The notes: a model not told the origin generated them from the letters alone. A stretch of 64,000 nt of DNA from Chamaecyparis obtusa (GCA_027943335.1 BSBK01007029.1:1609001-1673000), one strand, 5' to 3'; counted from the stretch's first letter, positions 49,646-61,600 are shown. Made by a program: numbers and translations.

Positions 49646-52591
49646 ATGTCTCAAATCTATAATGAGTTTGGTTATGATATCTCTCCTCTCCGTCCAATCG
49701 ATCCTAATGATGATGAAGGTCTTGTAGACCATGATGCCTATTTCAGCCAGTTTCCTCCAAGTAACCCCCGGCAACCCACCATTCCTCCAACATATCCCAC
49801 CATGCCTTCGCGCTTATCTCCTAGCACTCCCTTTCATGTCCTCGGCAAGGCTAGCACTTCTTTTCATGTCCTCGGCAAAGCAAACCCAGTATCTTATCCA
49901 TCCCCAGCATACCCTTGTCTTCAACCCAAACCTCTTCCATATGCTCCTTTCAGGCCTCCACTTTCTGCTATGGTCATTTCTCCATCGCCATCATCCCTTA
50001 GAAACGCTTCATGCTACTTTCCTTATCTAAGGCCTCCATCTACCCATCCTCCAAAACATTCTGAAATCCAAGATTCTAGTCCTCCCATCCTTTTCACCAA
50101 ACCTCTATCCTTTCCCAAACCACCATCTTCTGCTCCAAACCCCAATCCTCCATCCTGTCCCAAACCACCATCCTCTCTTCCAAACCACATTACCAAAAAC
50201 CTTTCCCCACCAGAAGAGTTCATCCCTCAACCCACTCCAAAACCTGTACCCCAAGCCATTAGCCCTGCCTCTTCAGCACCATCATCCCCTCAAGCAAAAT
50301 CCAAAGCTCCCTTTTCAAAATCATCTTTTTCATGGGTGTTCCCTTCTTTCTCTCCCCCTTCGCAAACATCTACCCAAGCACAAACCCCACTTTCATGCGA
50401 AGATCATCCAAGTTCCCCATCTCCTCCACCTTCCAAACCTTCTTCACCACAAAAGTCTCCAAGGAAACCAATAATAGAACCCAAGGAAGAGCCAATAGCA
50501 AAACCCATGCCTGAAATTGAAAAGCCAAGCAATCCTTCATATGAAGCCATCATTGATGAGGCCCATCCAGCGCTCCCATCTATTATCTATCTTCCATACA
50601 TCCCAACTGTTGATCCTCTTCCATCTCCTATCATCGTTGAGTTCCTTTCATCTGAAGTATCTATCCAATCCCCAGAATCATCTCCTCCTAGCATTATCCA
50701 AAGCATACCTAATGAGCTTCCTGAGTTCATCCCTCTTCCTGTCATTGCAGCTGCAAAATCTCCCATCCTTTTATCCATACCATCTGACAAGTTCTTCCTT
50801 CTTCCAGAAACCCCAGCAGCAGAGTCTCCAATCCTTTCATTCCGCCCCTTTGAAGAGTCCATCCATATATCCCCTAATCCTCTATCTGAACAAATCCCAT
50901 CGTGTCAAGATCTGGACCAAAAGCATGTTGAAATATCTATAGAAGAACATCAAGATCCAACCCCTTTACTTCCCCCATCACATGTTCTATTGCCTCCATC
51001 ACCTTCAATCCAAAATCCTACAATCCCAATTCCTCCAATCCAAGATCCTATCATCCCAGTTTCTCCAACTAAAGATCCAATACCATCCCCCAATCCTAGT
51101 CAAAATCCCAACATCCTATCCTCTCCTCTTGAGGATCCTCCTAACCAAACTGTCCAGCTGCCGTCACTCTATCCTCTTGGGTCACTAACATTTGTCAAAG
51201 GTAAACCACTTGAAAAAGAAGACATCAGCTTCTTATCTTCCATCAGGGAACCAGAAAATGGCTGTTTGTCATTCACCCCAAGTCAAAAATATCCTTGTCT
51301 GGATAAAATGCTGAAAAGATGGAACTATCAAGGCAAAGGCCTTGGCACTCACGAACAGGGAAATATACAGCCCATTCAAGGCAAGAAACATCCAAAAGGC
51401 TGTGGAATCAGTTGCACACCAGATGAGGGCACTTCTTCCACATCAGCAAAGGGCGCTTCCTCCAGAAACGTTGGTATAGCTAAAGAAAAATTTAAACATC
51501 CTTACAAAACCAACAAAACATCTTCCAAGAACCACAAGGCAATTCCTCCCCCTCCATCGTTACAATCGAGGACAACCTATCATATTCCTCCTTCATCCTC
51601 CCCATCCATTTTGGGTCCCTATGTCCCAAAGTCTTTCAGCGCATCTCCGTTACCCAGCAAATCCATTTTGGGACCTTATATCCCAAAATATCATCCCCCA
51701 TCTTATCCTACTCAGCCTTTCATCCAACATCCAAACATCCCTAGTCAAGATCAACAAAGGCACATGGCTACATATCCTATCTACCAATCTCCTTCCACCT
51801 CTCCATCCGCATTTCCTCTATCTCACACACCTCCTCATATTCCTTCCAATGCTCCCCGCAACTTGGATGCCATATCGCGCATGAATAAAGGGAAAAATCC
51901 ACAAAAATCCCAGGATTGTTATGTCCAGTCTAATCGACATGCACAATCAAAGCAAAATCCGATCAAGCAAGCCAAAGCAAACCACTGGCCACAAAGGCCC
52001 ATTAAAGCAAATGCCAAATCTAATGCATCCCAATGGCTACAAAGGCCCAATGACGATTACCATGTCCAGTCTAATCGACATGGTCAATCAATGCAAGCTC
52101 CAAACAGGCAATCAAATGCACCGCAAAGGCCCAGCAAAGAGCCAATCAGGCATGCTAAAGCACCCCAATGGCTCCGAAAACCTAGCAAAGTCCAAGCAAA
52201 ATCTATCACATGGCCACAAAGGCCTAGCAAAGCAAAAGCACAATCTGATGCCCACCAATGGCCGCAAAGGCACACTAAAGCTAAAACAAAAATGATGTGG
52301 ATCCCAAAGCAAAAATATGTAATCCATCTAACAAAAACATCCACAATGGCATCCAACGTTGCCCATCTCCCAGCTCCTCAATCTTCCCCTCCATCTCCTC
52401 CATCCTCTAGCATAAATCCTCCATCACATCTTTCTCTATCTTCCACATCCAATCATCCATCTTCCTCGCAACATGTGCCAATGTTGATCCTGACAACATC
52501 CCCCTATCTTGATCACTTTCCATCCTTCCATCCAAACACTTTCTACCACCATCTTTCCCATCTCCCCCATCTAATCCATGACTTTGCATGA
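49646..52591 (+). CDS. 981-aa Pro/Ser-rich protein with G-patch-like motif
   Basis: This is the only long intact ORF of the nested element. Residues 1-540 are mostly Pro, Ser and Lys, with short repeats (FHVLGKA twice near 63-78) and probably disordered. Residues about 548-590 read LKRWNYQGKGLGTHEQGNIQ, a G-patch-like motif (aromatic, GxGLG, G); G-patches occur between protease and RT in many retroelements and bind RNA or helicases. SILGPY.PK occurs twice near 652-680. Residues about 755-890 hold a degenerate repeat of about 20 residues around QWPQRPSKAKAQS. No Gag core, zinc knuckle or protease motif is visible. The start is the first ATG of the open frame. It may act as a Gag-like RNA-binding protein; this is inference. 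Confidence 0.75.
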   Translation: MSQIYNEFGYDISPLRPIDPNDDEGLVDHDAYFSQFPPSNPRQPTIPPTYPTMPSRLSPSTPFHVLGKASTSFHVLGKANPVSYPSPAYPCLQPKPLPYAPFRPPLSAMVISPSPSSLRNASCYFPYLRPPSTHPPKHSEIQDSSPPILFTKPLSFPKPPSSAPNPNPPSCPKPPSSLPNHITKNLSPPEEFIPQPTPKPVPQAISPASSAPSSPQAKSKAPFSKSSFSWVFPSFSPPSQTSTQAQTPLSCEDHPSSPSPPPSKPSSPQKSPRKPIIEPKEEPIAKPMPEIEKPSNPSYEAIIDEAHPALPSIIYLPYIPTVDPLPSPIIVEFLSSEVSIQSPESSPPSIIQSIPNELPEFIPLPVIAAAKSPILLSIPSDKFFLLPETPAAESPILSFRPFEESIHISPNPLSEQIPSCQDLDQKHVEISIEEHQDPTPLLPPSHVLLPPSPSIQNPTIPIPPIQDPIIPVSPTKDPIPSPNPSQNPNILSSPLEDPPNQTVQLPSLYPLGSLTFVKGKPLEKEDISFLSSIREPENGCLSFTPSQKYPCLDKMLKRWNYQGKGLGTHEQGNIQPIQGKKHPKGCGISCTPDEGTSSTSAKGASSRNVGIAKEKFKHPYKTNKTSSKNHKAIPPPPSLQSRTTYHIPPSSSPSILGPYVPKSFSASPLPSKSILGPYIPKYHPPSYPTQPFIQHPNIPSQDQQRHMATYPIYQSPSTSPSAFPLSHTPPHIPSNAPRNLDAISRMNKGKNPQKSQDCYVQSNRHAQSKQNPIKQAKANHWPQRPIKANAKSNASQWLQRPNDDYHVQSNRHGQSMQAPNRQSNAPQRPSKEPIRHAKAPQWLRKPSKVQAKSITWPQRPSKAKAQSDAHQWPQRHTKAKTKMMWIPKQKYVIHLTKTSTMASNVAHLPAPQSSPPSPPSSSINPPSHLSLSSTSNHPSSSQHVPMLILTTSPYLDHFPSFHPNTFYHHLSHLPHLIHDFA

Positions 52592-52624
52592 TCCCCCCCG
52601 TCCTGCTACAGTTGTACCAACATC

Positions 52625-53640
52625 TAGGCACACAATCAGAAGAAATCAGTGAGGAAAGTCAGCAAAGATCAGTCAGCGCATCTAAAATAGCAAAGGGAAA
52701 TCAATGACAAATCAGAGAAATCAGCAAAGTCAACAGGCAATCAGGCTTTAGCATCAACATATGCCTATCAGCTTAAAACAGGAGCATATTTTGGGGAAGA
52801 GGCAAGCTTTAGTCGCAAAAGTTAAAAAAGCAAAGGCAAAATCATGAGTCTTTATGTGAAAACCCTTCTGGGGCACATTCTGATTCCAAAACAATAAAAA
52901 TAAAGGGTGTATCTTCTAGTGAAAACTTGGCAATTCAAGCGCTAGAAGATGGAGCTTTGCCTCTTCCTCCTATCTGGGATAACAACACATGATAGTTCCC
53001 TATCAACATTGCAGAAACCAAGCTAAATCCACTTGGGTACAAAAGGATGTTTGTGGCTCATCTACATGGAGGTTAACCTGACAGAAAGTGAATCATGACC
53101 TTAAGTGCCTTGCTCCGAGGAGTCAATTATCAACTGTGCATGGTCATATGCACATGCCTAGGTGTGATCTTAAGCTTGTCGTCCATCATCTAGCAATGGA
53201 TCCCCATGACAAGCCGACAACATCAGAAAATCAGCAATCCACATCAGAAAATCAGTGAAGAATCTCTCAGAAGATCAACATCAAATCACATGATAGCACC
53301 AAAATCAGCACAAAACTCAGCGCCACATCAGAGAGTTAGCAATAACATCAAAATATCTGTGCAAAATCAAAAACAGCAGGGCCATCATCAAATCATAAGG
53401 GAACATCCAATCAAAGAATCAGTAACACCATCAGAATATCAGTGACAAATCAAAAGGTCACCATTTAATCAAGAGGAAGCACCAAAATGGCAAAATCAGC
53501 TGATCAGCAAGCACGACAACATTAAATCAGAGCTTCAGCAACAAATCAAAAAATCAGTGGAATATCAGCGCAAGCTCGGCAACAAATCAGCAAGATCAGC
53601 ACAAAGTCAAGGAAAAAACACAAAAATCCATAAAAATTGG
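52625..53640 (+). repeat. ATCAG-rich degenerate simple-sequence region
   Basis: The pentamer ATCAG and variants (aaatcagca, catcagaaaatcag, gatcagcaa) recur many times from 52640 to 53610, broken by the pol scar at 52790-53190. It occupies the place where gypsy-1 has RT to integrase. Plus-strand frames such as 53206-53445 merely translate the repeat. Confidence 0.7.
52790..53190 (+). pseudogene. Scar of the pre-RT linker of gypsy-1 type
   Basis: The stretch parallels 5600-6030 of gypsy-1: 'gaggcaagctttag.cgcaaaa', 'gagtc.ttatgtgaaaac.c.tctgggg', 'cacattctgattccaaaa', 'ataaagggtgtatcttctagtgaaaac', 'ttgcctcttcctcctatc' and 'catggtcatatgcacat'. After this the homology ends and ATCAG repeats follow where RT should begin. 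It shows that an autonomous pol-bearing ancestor lost its enzymes. Confidence 0.8.
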
Positions 53641-56239
53641 ATAAATCAAAGGAGCAAATTATCAACAAAGCAAAAATCAAGAGAAAAACATTCATCCTCT
53701 GGTGAAAACTTGGCAATTCAAGCGCCTTGGACAAGTACCATGGTGAAAACCTGGCAAACAGGCGCCATGCGTAGTGCCCCCCCCTAATTCCTTTCTGCAG
53801 TTAGGGGCTTCCTTTCTATCACCTCTTATCCAACATGTCCTCCATCCCCTTTTGTCTCTCACTTCCTTCATTTTCCATTGGATCTTGATGACAAAAACAG
53901 AGACTATCAGATGTACATGCTTTTGGGCACCTCCTTGGCATCCATTGCACCTTTCAGCTACATATCCTCTATCCAATCCTTTCATCCTAGCTTCCATCCT
54001 TCCTCATCCTCTTGTTGGCATATCTTCCGTCCAAGCATACACCATGCCTTTAAAACACATGAACTATCTTAAACAGGGGGCATCCTCTTCCTTGGTGACG
54101 TTTTCCTTGGAGGCTATCCAAATCCGAATCTTCCATCTCCCAAAATCCTCAGCAATTTCTCTATCCAAATCCAAACCAACCACCATCCAATCCTTCCAGC
54201 ACTCCTCTATCTTGATCCACCAACAAACCAACTCAGCGTCCCATATCCTTTATCAGAATCCAACATCCACCATCCACAGCAAAAAGCAAATTCACCATCT
54301 TTTGCACCAAAATCCAGAGCTCCAAATCCACAAGCATTATCGTGTTCCAGCCCTTTGAGTTGTTTCCATCCCTTATCCTAAATCAGAAATCATCCTCTTT
54401 TTGGCACAACGTGTTGTCTTAAAGAAATCAAAACCTTGTCCTTGCATAGCCTTATCATCTCGAGCAAGAGATTGGCTTGTATTGACAAGAATCCAGTTGA
54501 CCGAAGATCATCAGTCTATCCTAGGTTTACGCAATCCTATCACTGATCCTCCATTGGGAAAACAGCAGCTCATTTTGTTGACACTTGGTAATCTTCCTCC
54601 AGCTTTTCATCTTCCACCAGCTTTTCATCCTCCAAGCAGCTTTTCCATCCAAATCCTCTAGCAGTTCCACCATCCAATCTCCCCGAATCTTCCTCCATCC
54701 AAATCTTCTAGCTGTTCCATCATCCCCATCCTAAGCATTTCCTAGCATCTTCTCTTGTCATTGGTATCTAGCTATAGGCCAACCTCATTGCAATCCAATG
54801 CCATTCATCCCTATCCACACCTTGCTAGCAATCTTCCCAACCTATCCATATCTTCTAGATAGCCAACACCCAAGATCAAGCCAACCGATCAAATCGCATC
54901 CTTCGTCTTGTAGCAAGCCTTGATCTCGATCCAATCATCATCATTGGGATATGTCTTTCCCAAATCTGTGTCATTTTAGGACACATCATTCATCGCCAGT
55001 CCGTCTTGGCCTTCCAACCCAACTGGGGCATCATCTTGCATATCTTTGAAGTTGTCAGCTTCATCCCCAGGTTCTTTGTATATCCTATCCAGCGTCTTGT
55101 ACCTAAGTGTCAGTCGTGTCTCCACCTAAGCTCATTTGTACATTTGTGTCTTTAGGTCCCATCCTTTGTCTTAGTCCTTGTCTATCTTGCAGCAGCATTT
55201 GATCAAATATCTTGTCCCATCCCCAGCCTCAGAAAACTTTTAGTCCCACTCGGGCCTTGTGCTTCAGCAACATCAATTGTCGACTTATCCTTGCTCATCC
55301 TGATTATTCTTTGAACTTCAGCTTTTGCCAGCGAACAACTACACTTATTCTCTCACCAACCCATGGGTCCTTGAGGATATATCGTTCCTCCTGTCCGACC
55401 TAATCTTCCATCCTGGTCCTTGAGGATATATCGTTCCTCCTGTCCGACCAATCTTCCCACCATCAATCAAACCTAATCTCTCTCCTTGGCAAAGGATGTC
55501 TTTTTGGAGTTATCATTTTGATCTTGGGTTTTGTCCTTTTGATCTTGTTAATCTTTTTGGCTTCTCATTATCCCACCAGGGTCACCACGATTCATTATAT
55601 CATGGTGTGCTGCGTGTGCGGATAATCTGGGGCAAGGTCTTTTGATCTTTCGCTTCTGCCTGTGAGTCAGTTGTGTGTTTGTGGTTCCTTCAGCATCGGT
55701 TCTACCATGTCACTTCTGCGCTTCATGTGTGATGTTGGGGCAACCCTGTGTGTTTGTTTAGCGTCAGTCCTCGTCAGTCCTCTGCGACGTTGTTGACAGG
55801 CCTCGTGATCCTAGTATCCTTGGCAGGTCTCTAACATAGCTATATTAAATCTAGGTTGTGCACTCCCGTTTGCACTTGGAGCTATCTGGTCCCTTGCATT
55901 TATCATATAGATTAATCTTGCATCTTTGCATATCGCTGCATCTTGCATCTTGCATTTCCATCTCATCTTGCATATCATCCATATTTGCTCTTAGAAGTGA
56001 GGTTATTTATCTCCCCTTTCTTCCTAGGCCTTTCCTTCCTCGTCCCGCCGGGCACACTCTATCCCAGGGCGTAATCCCTCTTTCTCCTTGTCCCACTGGG
56101 CGCATCTTCCATGAGTTTGTCCCACCGGGGCATGTTCCTCTTTCTTCTAGTCCACCTGGGCGTTACCCTCTTCTTCTGATTCTAGCCTTGGCATCTTATT
56201 TTCTTGTCTTTGACGCCATGCCACTTGCGGCATCGCATC
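53641..56239 (+). other. Untranslated 3' tail of the nested element
   Basis: It opens with the GTGAAAAC block (53698-53765) shared with gypsy-1 and ends with DNA matching 9420-10425. A 49-base unit (ggtccttgaggatatatcgt...) is duplicated at 55366-55457. The frames at 53774-54358 and 55858-56331 have Ser/Leu/His-rich compositions typical of chance ORFs, so I do not call them genes. Confidence 0.6.
55366..55457 (+). repeat. 49-bp tandem duplication in the tail
   Basis: Two nearly identical copies of GGTCCTTGAGGATATATCGT and the following bases start at 55366 and 55415. Gypsy-1 has three worn units of similar spacing at the same relative place (9509-9640). Confidence 0.85.
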
Positions 56240-56253
56240 AAAGAGGGGCAAAA
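56240..56253 (+). promoter_or_regulatory. Polypurine tract of the nested element
   Basis: AAAGAGGGGCAAAA directly precedes the 3' LTR and differs little from the gypsy-1 tract at 10426-10439. Confidence 0.85.
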
Positions 56254-57599
56254 TGTAGACACCGAAAAATCCTTCAGAAAATAAATTATTTTTATTTTCT
56301 GAAAATTCTTGATGACATCATCATTTATTAATTAATTATTTATTTAATTAATTAATTTATTTTTATGGCATTAAATCCCTCTCTCTTAATTAAAAATCTT
56401 TAATTAAGAAATCTAGCCTAAAAATGTCATTTGGACATTATCCCTAATTTATTAATTATTTTAATTAATAAATTGCCCAAAAACTTCAAAAATAAATTAA
56501 TTTATTTTTAATTTATTTTTTATCCCAAAGTTGGCCAAAATTCTAAAGAGCACTAAACTCTTCTAGAAAGTCCTAAACCTTCCTCTAAATGGGTCAAATC
56601 CCTAATCTAGTCCCTTCAAACCCTAAGCCTAGATATTTAATATTTATTAAATTTACCTTTAATAAATATCTAAATCTCACCCAAAGCCACTTGCCCATCC
56701 CTTTCTCCTAATCCTAATCCTAATCCCCTTTCTAATCTTGTCACACTCCATTAGCAAAAGGTTTACCAAAACTTATGCTAACCTCCTCCTTAGTCAACAA
56801 GGATTGCCACCTCTTGGCCACCTCTTGCAAATGCATTTAAGGATGCATTTAAGCCTTCCTTATCTTTCTTACATGCATTCATTATGCATTTAAGACCTTC
56901 TTATCCCTTCCTTGCCACCTCTTGGCCTTGGGCACATTTACCAAATTGTGCACATGCCCTCAAACTTTCAACTCAATCCTCCCTTGACACTTGTCAGGAC
57001 ACTTGTCTTTGACTCAACCTTAACCTTAGCCCTAACTCTGACTCATTCTTTTAACCCAAGACCTTCCCTTTTCCTATAAATAGCCTCACTTCTTTGAGCA
57101 AACAATCCTCTCTCATCTTTCAACTCTCAAACTCAATAGCAAAGTTATAATGTCATTTTCATTCTAGCATAAGCATAAACTCATCATTTTAGATCATTTT
57201 CAAGCTTAAATCACATCTAAATTAGCTTAATGAGATTAACATAGATTTATTTCTTGTTTAATCTATCTTAGTTCATCTTTTAGCTTTGCATATTTGTGTG
57301 TTCTTAAGGCCTTTGAGGCAAAATAGGTTCCTCATACCTATTTTGTGTCATTTTGGGTCTTCTTGATCCTCAAATCATCATTTATCTTGCATGCTCCAAG
57401 TGCTTGAGTTTGCACACCCACATCCATTTATATCCAAGCATATCAAACGGTGCATGGGCGCATCCGTTTTAGGCTTAAACTGAGGTGGCTTTGATTTTAG
57501 TTTGTTTACCATTAAATTTGATTTGATTATATGCTATGACGTTTGTTTGTCTTTGGCTTTCAAAACAGGTTTAGATGCACGCTCAAATCCTAGTCTACA
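56254..57599 (+). repeat. 3' LTR of the nested element (1346 bp)
   Basis: Same length as the 5' LTR, with 8 transition differences by eye. The TATA box is at 57075-57083. It is followed by the right GGTTG duplication. Confidence 0.95.
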
Positions 57600-57604
57600 G
57601 GTTG
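57600..57604. other. Target site duplication GGTTG (right copy)
   Basis: Matches 46518-46522 exactly and marks the return to the older element. Confidence 0.95.
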
Positions 57605-57636
57605 AATGCCAACAAGTCCTCAAAGAAACACTATTA

Positions 57637-57654
57637 GCCCTACTTCTAGCGCCA
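57637..57654 (-). promoter_or_regulatory. Primer binding site of the giant-LTR element
   Basis: On the minus strand TGGCGCTAGAAGTAGGGC lies five bases after the 5' LTR end (57660). It begins with TGG and fits a plant gypsy primer site, though I cannot name the tRNA. Confidence 0.65.
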
Positions 57655-58665
57655 AATAATGTTGATGTCAGTTTTGTACCACTACATAACATATAGCAAT
57701 TGAATACTTGATATAAAATACCAAACACTCAACCCTCTCTTGAAAATTAAATACTCATGAAGAACATGAGAAAACTCCAAGGTTCCTTACACTTGTGGAT
57801 ACTAACTCAGTTATATTAATGTGATTTGTTGGTTAATCACGTAGGCGGGCTTACGTTGTTCACTCAAGGATGTCAAATTCTCGCCATGATGGTGATGAGA
57901 TCTAGCTTTGCAATGTATACTCAAATGACTTTATTCAATTTATATCACTTCCAACTTTTCTCTTCAAAAACTTCAACTACTAAACTACTTGCTGCTTTAC
58001 TACTACTCCTATGGAATGGAAAGATTAGCAAATGAACAAGGATCAAACCTAATGAAAGCTTTCCAGTGGCGCTACCTCCATTGATGTAATTATTCAAGGG
58101 GAATTGGACTAGATTACCACACAAGGCTTCCTAACAAGCCGCTAGGGTGCTATTGGCCTAGTATATAGATCCCTATCAAACATTCACTAACATCACCATA
58201 CAACTAACCATCTACTTCTATTCTTACTTAACCACTTTATTGAAATGAAATCTACTTTAACAACTCAATGAAATCTAAATTTAACAATTGGAAGTAGAAA
58301 CCATGCAATAACACCAAGTGTTCTTAATCACCATGCAAGACACAACAATGATAAGAGAAACAATTTTGGTATTTTATAACCAACAATTTTCTTCAACCCT
58401 TTACAAATGAGAGAAAATGACCTTATATAGAGGCTCAAAAATACAACCAATGGTAGAGATTAAGAGGCAAAACCAACGATCCGTATTAAATCCCAAAAAC
58501 CCTAACTAGGGTTTCCACCACATTGTCTAATGAGAAGATGTCGCCTCATCAATGGACCAATAAAAAAAGGAAAAGTGGCAACCAATGAAAAGACACCTAA
58601 ATGGTAGCCAATCAGAATTAGACACCTATCCTACCCAAGAAGAAAGGATAATTTTCCACTTGGGC

Positions 58666-61600
58666 TTACATCAAATAATCTTCTAATACAATTCTACCCT
58701 TTTCTTTCATCTTCTTAGCCAAGGCAATGAACTTGACTAACATGTTGTTGACTTCCTCCATGGGAGGGCAAGGTATGTGCCTCATCCTGGGCTCAGCTAT
58801 GTTCATTATGTTCTTTTCTGCTTGTAGTGTCCTCTCACTCTCCTTCTCATAATCCTTAGCAAACTCGATAAGGGCCCTGAGAGAGGCAAGGGTGCCCAAA
58901 TGCTTCTTCCTGATGGCAACCTTCCCTAACTCATCCAACCTCGATCCAAACTCTGTCTCATTAATGTTTTCCTCTTTGATATCATCAAAATCAAGTGCAA
59001 CCCTCGCATCGCTCAACATGTTTGAAATGAAAGTGTTAATGCTTGAACTATACTGCGCAATCTCATCCCGTATCTCTTCAAGTGTCCTCAATCTGACAGT
59101 CAAGGCAACATACCAAGACTCAACAATACCCTTTCCTCCATTCACCACCTTGGCCCTCAACAACAATCTCTTTGATAGCCCTATAGCCACCTATAGCCTG
59201 GGAATGGCTAAGTCTCTGATTGGAAGGAAATCCTTCCACTCCTCTTCAAATGCTCTGAATTTGTCTCTAAGAGACACAAATGACCTGAATGTCAAGATAA
59301 AGCAAGGCAAGAACTTTCACCCATCTTGTATTATATCATTGATCCAATCTTTGGTTTATTTCACTTGAGTTGATATCTCCTTGATATTGCTCCCACTATC
59401 TTGTGGAAGGGCCGCCTGCTGCAACTATTGGATAGGCTGACACACTCCTTGATAGAAATCTCTCCAATACCTGTTTTCGGTCTCCAACTTCACAATCCTT
59501 TCATTTTCCTTCCTCAACTTTTCTCTAACCAAAACCATGCCTTCCTAAATCTCCTCACACTCCATGTCACCTGTAAATCTTCCCATATCATGCTCTACTA
59601 TCTAATACTCCTGGGTTCCAATCTCACCTACTTCTTTGCTAACCTTTGGTATAGAAATATGAACCCTTTGATGACCATCATCATCACTCCTGATTACCTT
59701 TGCCACTGTTCCTGCAATTTGTTTCTGTCTCACATGATCTATCCTTTCCACTAACCCTCGAATGTCTTCAACTGTTCGGATGGCCACAACCTCGTCCCTT
59801 GGCATAAGCATCTGACTCAACCATGGTGATGCACTACATCTCCCCAAATCTGGATTTTTTTTTACTAGCAAAGCATCACCAACAGCCTTAGGCACTTGGC
59901 TTCCTTCCTCAACTAATAGAGCCTCAACATCGATTAGCCTATCTCCTCCACTAGTGACTATCATATCATCTCTAAACTGGTTCTCCGAGAGAGGAGAGTA
60001 CTTTGTACTGTTACTTTAGCCACCTGATTCTGAATCAGAGATCGCCTCCACTGCTACCCTTTGTTCACTTGTATCAACTTCTTGGCTCCTAGCCTCAACT
60101 ATGCTCTCTCTTGATGGCGTTGCACTCTGTTTCTTTGCTAGAGGCTCCTGATGTTCTTTTCCTTTCTAAGCCTCCAAACTCCTCTTCTTGCTCTTAACTT
60201 TTTGTTGTTTCTGCTGGCTACTACCCTCACCTTGATGTCTGACTGACTCTTCTTGATTCTCCTCCTCTGGCTTCATCTTCTCATAGGTAAGGTGTACCTT
60301 TCAACTATGTAATTTCTTTAACTTCTTGTTGTACCACCACCTAGTGTGTAGATCAACTGCTCTTGTAACTACTTCTAAAGAAGGATCCTGATGATCATCC
60401 CAATCCACTGGACTCAACTCTTTTCCCTCTACTATACTGTAATCTTCCCTTATCACATCTTCATCATCTTCTAGCTGGTCCGAAATGTCAAGGCCTCTCC
60501 ATCTGATGGCCCTCATCATGCCCACCGATAACCTTGAGAAAGCCAAATTCCTCACATGAAAGTCATCCTGTGCATTGGCCCAAAAATCCTCTATAGTAGG
60601 GATATGCCTAAATGGATCCCCATGAGATGCCTTGATTAGGCCATTAGGATCGAATCCTTGCCTTTCCCTATACCATCCTAGATGATATTGTTCTAAGTAT
60701 TTCTCCGCAACTGCAAAGGCGACAGGATTGGGGCAACTATCATTGCCTATCATGAGTGAGAGGGTAACCCCTGTCTCACCTTTGAGCTTCATCATCTTGT
60801 CATACTGCTCAAGTTGCCTAGCCAACTCCATCAAAACTATCCTATCGGGTGGGTACCTTGGAAGCCTCTTGGGATAAGCTGTGCATCCTGCCACTCCGAT
60901 GTATGTGAACTGTGAAAATTGGATGAACCAACTCTCATACTTCTTGACTTTTGTCTCTTCTTCCAGTGAGAGCCTCCTAGCAGGTGTCCCTTGTAGTAAC
61001 CTTATTGTCTTCATGGAAAAGGCATCATAAAATATCTTGTAGTCCTTGGTGCTGTACAAATGAAGCTGTGGATAGCAGTCATGCACCAAGCATTGTCCGA
61101 GCCCATTGCCAATCACTCCTAAAGACTTAAGTCCTAGATCCTCATACAACCTTGCAATCAAATAAAAGAGGTAGGACCCCATGTAGAATTGCTTCTAATT
61201 TTGCACTATCCTAAGTTGCAACTCTAAATTCTCACTTATGATCCTAGCCCAATCAAACTTTCTTTTCCCATTCGCAATCCCTTTAATATAATAATACATC
61301 CAAGTATCAAACTGCATACCTTGAGTGGAGCTCATGACTCGGTTGAGAAGCACAATAACGTCACCATACTCTAATTTGAAATATGACCTAGTGAGCCTTA
61401 ACGACTTGGTGACTCCCTTCTTGCCTTCTTGCAACTAATTATCCCTTAGTAGAGTGAGCTAGGCATCCTGATTATCCTGAAAGAGCTTGGCTGCTTGATC
61501 CATCAACACCACTATCATGCCCTTGTGCTGGGGTATATTGAACACCTCCTCTACCACTTGCCCATTGATGTTGGCCAACACCCTCTAGTCTTCACCAAAG

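Larger units (their letters stand above)
46523..57599 (+). mobile_element. Complete 11,077-bp non-autonomous LTR retrotransposon
   Basis: Two LTRs of 1346 bp each, TGTAGACA...TCTACA, differ at 8 positions by my count, all transitions, with no indels. The target duplication is GGTTG. A primer-site-like TGGCACGCC begins three bases after the 5' LTR, and a polypurine tract ends directly before the 3' LTR. Inside are a repeat-rich leader, one intact 981-codon ORF, a scar of the pre-RT linker without RT, RNase H or integrase, an ATCAG-rich stretch and a tail shared with gypsy-1. LTRs, tail and tract match gypsy-1, so its enzymes probably came in trans from that family. Confidence 0.95.

Noticed and set aside
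53774..54358. 194-codon ORF in the tail of the nested element
   Set aside because: Ser/His/Leu-rich with no domain. It lies in a region homologous to the untranslated tail of gypsy-1, so it is probably a chance frame.
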